From Massilia kyonggiensis (GTDB taxonomy: Bacteria; Pseudomonadota; Gammaproteobacteria; Burkholderiales; Burkholderiaceae_D): a DNA stretch of 64,000 bases. The translations under genes were made by a program, and so were the position numbers. This document shows positions 62,155-64,000 of the stretch, one piece after another (the stretch's first letter is position 1; each line of letters opens with the position of its first letter). The stretch is taken from assembly GCF_024756235.1 (NCBI RefSeq), contig NZ_JANUGY010000010.1:62001-126000 (forward strand), written 5' to 3'. The notes under the pieces are model-generated. The model ran no database searches. It was not told the DNA's origin and worked only from the letters and a program-made list of their open reading frames with translations.

Positions 62155-64000
62155 ATGCGTATCCGAACCCGACTGCTGATCCTGATCCTCGCGATCCTGG
62201 TACCCGCCCTCCTCGCGGCGGTACTGGCGGTCTGGTATGTCTACCAGGAAGAGCGGCGGGCCCAGGAAACGAGCGTCAAGGAAGCCGTGCGCGCCTTCAC
62301 CCTCCTCGTCGACAACGAACTGGAGATCAAGGAAGGCATCCTGCGCACGCTGGCGAACTCGCCCGCGCTGGCCCAAGGCGATCTCGATACCTTTTATCGC
62401 CACGCCCACTCGCTGGCGCCGACCGGCGAGACGGCGATCATCCTGCTCGACCGGGACGGCCGCCAGCTGCTCAACACGCGGGTCGCGCCGGGCGCGCCGC
62501 TGCCGCCGGGCCGCTCGTCGAACCTCGATGCGCTGATGCAGCGGGACGGCGCCGACCGCACCCTCGTCTCCGACCTGTTCGTCTCCTCGATCACCCGGCG
62601 CCATGCGGTCGCCATCCAGGTGCCGGTACGCGTGGACGGCAGCCTGCGCTACTTCCTCGCCATGAGCATGAGCGCCGCCCAGTTGCAGGGGCTGCTGGGC
62701 GAACAGCGCTTCCCGCCCGACTGGCAGGCCGCCATCATCGACCGCAGCGGCCGGCTGATCGCGCGCTCGGTCGACCCGGACCAGTACCGGGGCCGCTCGG
62801 TCAGCAGCGTGGCGCTGGCCCAGTTCGCCGCCAGCCGCGAAGGCGTGTTCTCGAACCGGAACCTGGCCGGCATCCCCGTGCAGGCATTCTTCAGCACCGT
62901 GCCCTCGTCGAACTGGAAAGTCCTCGTCAGCATTCCGACGGAAGACCTGCGCCGCGTGCCGCTGCATGCCGCGGCCTTCCTCGCCGCCATCATGGCCGTG
63001 ATGCTCGTGCTGGCGTTCGTCGCCGCGCGCTGGTTCGCGCGCCGCGCCGCCATCCCGATCGAATACCTGGGCCGCGGCGCCGAGGACCTGGGCGCCGGCC
63101 GCGAAGTGCATTACCGGCCGCAGGGCATCGTCGAGATCGACGCCGTGGCGCAGCGCATGGCCGACGCGAGCCGCCAGATCCTGACCGCGCAGGCCGAGCT
63201 GGAACAGCGCGTGGCCGAAGCCGTGGCGGCCAGCGAGCGCGCCCAGACCGCCCTCGTGCGCGGCCAGAAGCTGGAAGCCCTCGGCCGGCTCACGGGCGGC
63301 ATCGCGCACGAATTCAACAACCTGCTGCAGACGCTGACGACCGCGCTGCAGCTTGCGTCCCTGACGGCGAACCAGCCGAAGGTGCTGAGCCTGATCGACA
63401 CGTGCAAGCGCACCGTCAGCCGCGCCACCGCGCTGACGACCCGCCTGGGGTCGTTCGGCCGCGTGCAGGATGCGCGCCTGCTGACGGTCGACCCGGGCGA
63501 GCAGGTGCGCGGCTCCGTCCAACTGCTGCGCGGCGTGCTGCGCCAGGGCACGCGCATGGAAGTGCATTGCGCGGACGACCTGTGGCCCGTCACCGTCGAC
63601 CCCGTGCAATTCGACCTGGCCCTCCTGAACCTGGCGATCAATGCGCGCGACGCCATGCCGGACGGCGGCCGCCTCGCCGTCGACGTGCGCAACTGCACCC
63701 TCGAACCCACGCTGGAACGCACGGGCGGCGACTATGTGCGCGTGAGCGTGACGGACACGGGCACCGGCATGCCCCCCGACGTGCTGGCGCGCGCGCTCGA
63801 CCCGTTCTTCACGACGAAACCGCCGGGCCAGGGCTCCGGCCTCGGGCTGCCCCAGGCCTACGCATTCGCCACGCAATCGCGCGGCTGGCTGACCCTGGCG
63901 AGCACGGTCGGCGCGGGCACCACCATCGAGATCTACCTGCCGCGCTCGCTGCAACCGCTGTCCGCCCTGGCGGTGCGCGGCGACGGCCAGGCGCCGGGGC
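62155..64000 (+). CDS. Sensor histidine kinase, 3' partial
   Basis: Starting at the ATG at 62155, the frame is open for 615 codons to the window edge. The N-terminal helix (LLILILAILVPALLAAVLAVWYV) and a second at about 265-285 (AAAFLAAIMAVMLVLAFVAARWF) flank a periplasmic dCache-like sensor domain (about 35-260, with TAIILLDRDGRQLLN and AAIIDRSGRLIARSV). A HAMP-like linker and coiled coil follow. The kinase core has the phospho-accepting His in GGIAHEFNNLLQTL (about residue 385), NLAINARDAMPDGG, VTDTGTGMPPDV, DPFFTTKPPGQGSGLGL and GTTIEIYLPRS. The protein continues beyond the edge, in this class often into a receiver domain. Likely partner of the HD-GYP regulator. Confidence 0.92.
   Translation, partial: MRIRTRLLILILAILVPALLAAVLAVWYVYQEERRAQETSVKEAVRAFTLLVDNELEIKEGILRTLANSPALAQGDLDTFYRHAHSLAPTGETAIILLDRDGRQLLNTRVAPGAPLPPGRSSNLDALMQRDGADRTLVSDLFVSSITRRHAVAIQVPVRVDGSLRYFLAMSMSAAQLQGLLGEQRFPPDWQAAIIDRSGRLIARSVDPDQYRGRSVSSVALAQFAASREGVFSNRNLAGIPVQAFFSTVPSSNWKVLVSIPTEDLRRVPLHAAAFLAAIMAVMLVLAFVAARWFARRAAIPIEYLGRGAEDLGAGREVHYRPQGIVEIDAVAQRMADASRQILTAQAELEQRVAEAVAASERAQTALVRGQKLEALGRLTGGIAHEFNNLLQTLTTALQLASLTANQPKVLSLIDTCKRTVSRATALTTRLGSFGRVQDARLLTVDPGEQVRGSVQLLRGVLRQGTRMEVHCADDLWPVTVDPVQFDLALLNLAINARDAMPDGGRLAVDVRNCTLEPTLERTGGDYVRVSVTDTGTGMPPDVLARALDPFFTTKPPGQGSGLGLPQAYAFATQSRGWLTLASTVGAGTTIEIYLPRSLQPLSALAVRGDGQAPG

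Overview
The window is a GC-rich chromosomal segment, densely packed with genes. Gene content and protein style (DUF2058/YaiL, DUF3016, host-attachment protein, HD-GYP regulator with DUF3369, large TonB receptor with GH20 partner) point to a betaproteobacterium of the Oxalobacteraceae, most like Massilia, Duganella or relatives. This is inference from protein resemblance; there is no rRNA in the window. I saw no tRNA, rRNA, CRISPR array, prophage or intact insertion sequence.

Positions 1-11951 (+) form a glycosylation locus. It holds a GT41 (O-GlcNAc-transferase-like) protein cut by the window start, a glycosyltransferase that shares the GT41 protein's C-terminal methyltransferase-like domain, and a GT2. 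A translationally coupled CDP-sugar operon follows: rfbF, rfbG, rfbH, an NAD-dependent sugar epimerase/reductase, a two-gene (split) transketolase, an FkbM methyltransferase and a GT2-acetyltransferase fusion. Together they could make and transfer a CDP-3,6-dideoxyhexose that carries a two-carbon branch and is trimmed by methylation and acetylation. No flippase, polymerase, ligase or ABC exporter for a lipid-linked glycan is seen. A strong terminator at about 11970-12004 ends the locus.

Positions 12025-22229 (-) hold a type I secretion module. In transcription order it has a 2181-residue Thr/Ala/Gln-rich repeat protein with a C-terminal Ca2+-loop region and no signal peptide, a terminator, an HlyB-type ABC transporter with a degenerate C39-like domain, and an HlyD adaptor. 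The repeat protein is built of about 8-residue units in a higher-order repeat of exactly 139 residues (417 bp). The neighbouring glycosylation genes suggest that this secreted protein may be glycosylated in the cytoplasm, which is a hypothesis.

Positions 22655-31490 hold a lipocalin, an AraC/GyrI-type regulator, DUF2058, and a tightly overlapped chitin/GlcNAc-type operon (TonB receptor, GH20 beta-hexosaminidase, MFS permease). Positions 31605-39330 hold a host-attachment protein, two chemoreceptors, and a periplasmic binding protein next to a PAS histidine kinase. A 218-bp element made of two head-to-head pairs of a 17-bp motif lies directly after the kinase gene (39332-39549).

Positions 39611-59491 are a mixed housekeeping and envelope region: uvsE, aldo/keto reductase, bestrophin, sialate O-acetylesterase, a Ser/Gly/Thr-rich secreted protein, a serine hydrolase, a luciferase-like oxidoreductase, a small glycine-rich protein whose ribosome binding site sits in a perfect hairpin, an isochorismatase-like hydrolase, M1, M16 and M20 peptidases, a YcbK-like peptidase with two partners, a thioesterase, and an ECF sigma/anti-sigma-like module. 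The window ends with an Fpg/Nei glycosylase, an HD-GYP response regulator and a sensor histidine kinase that runs off the right edge.
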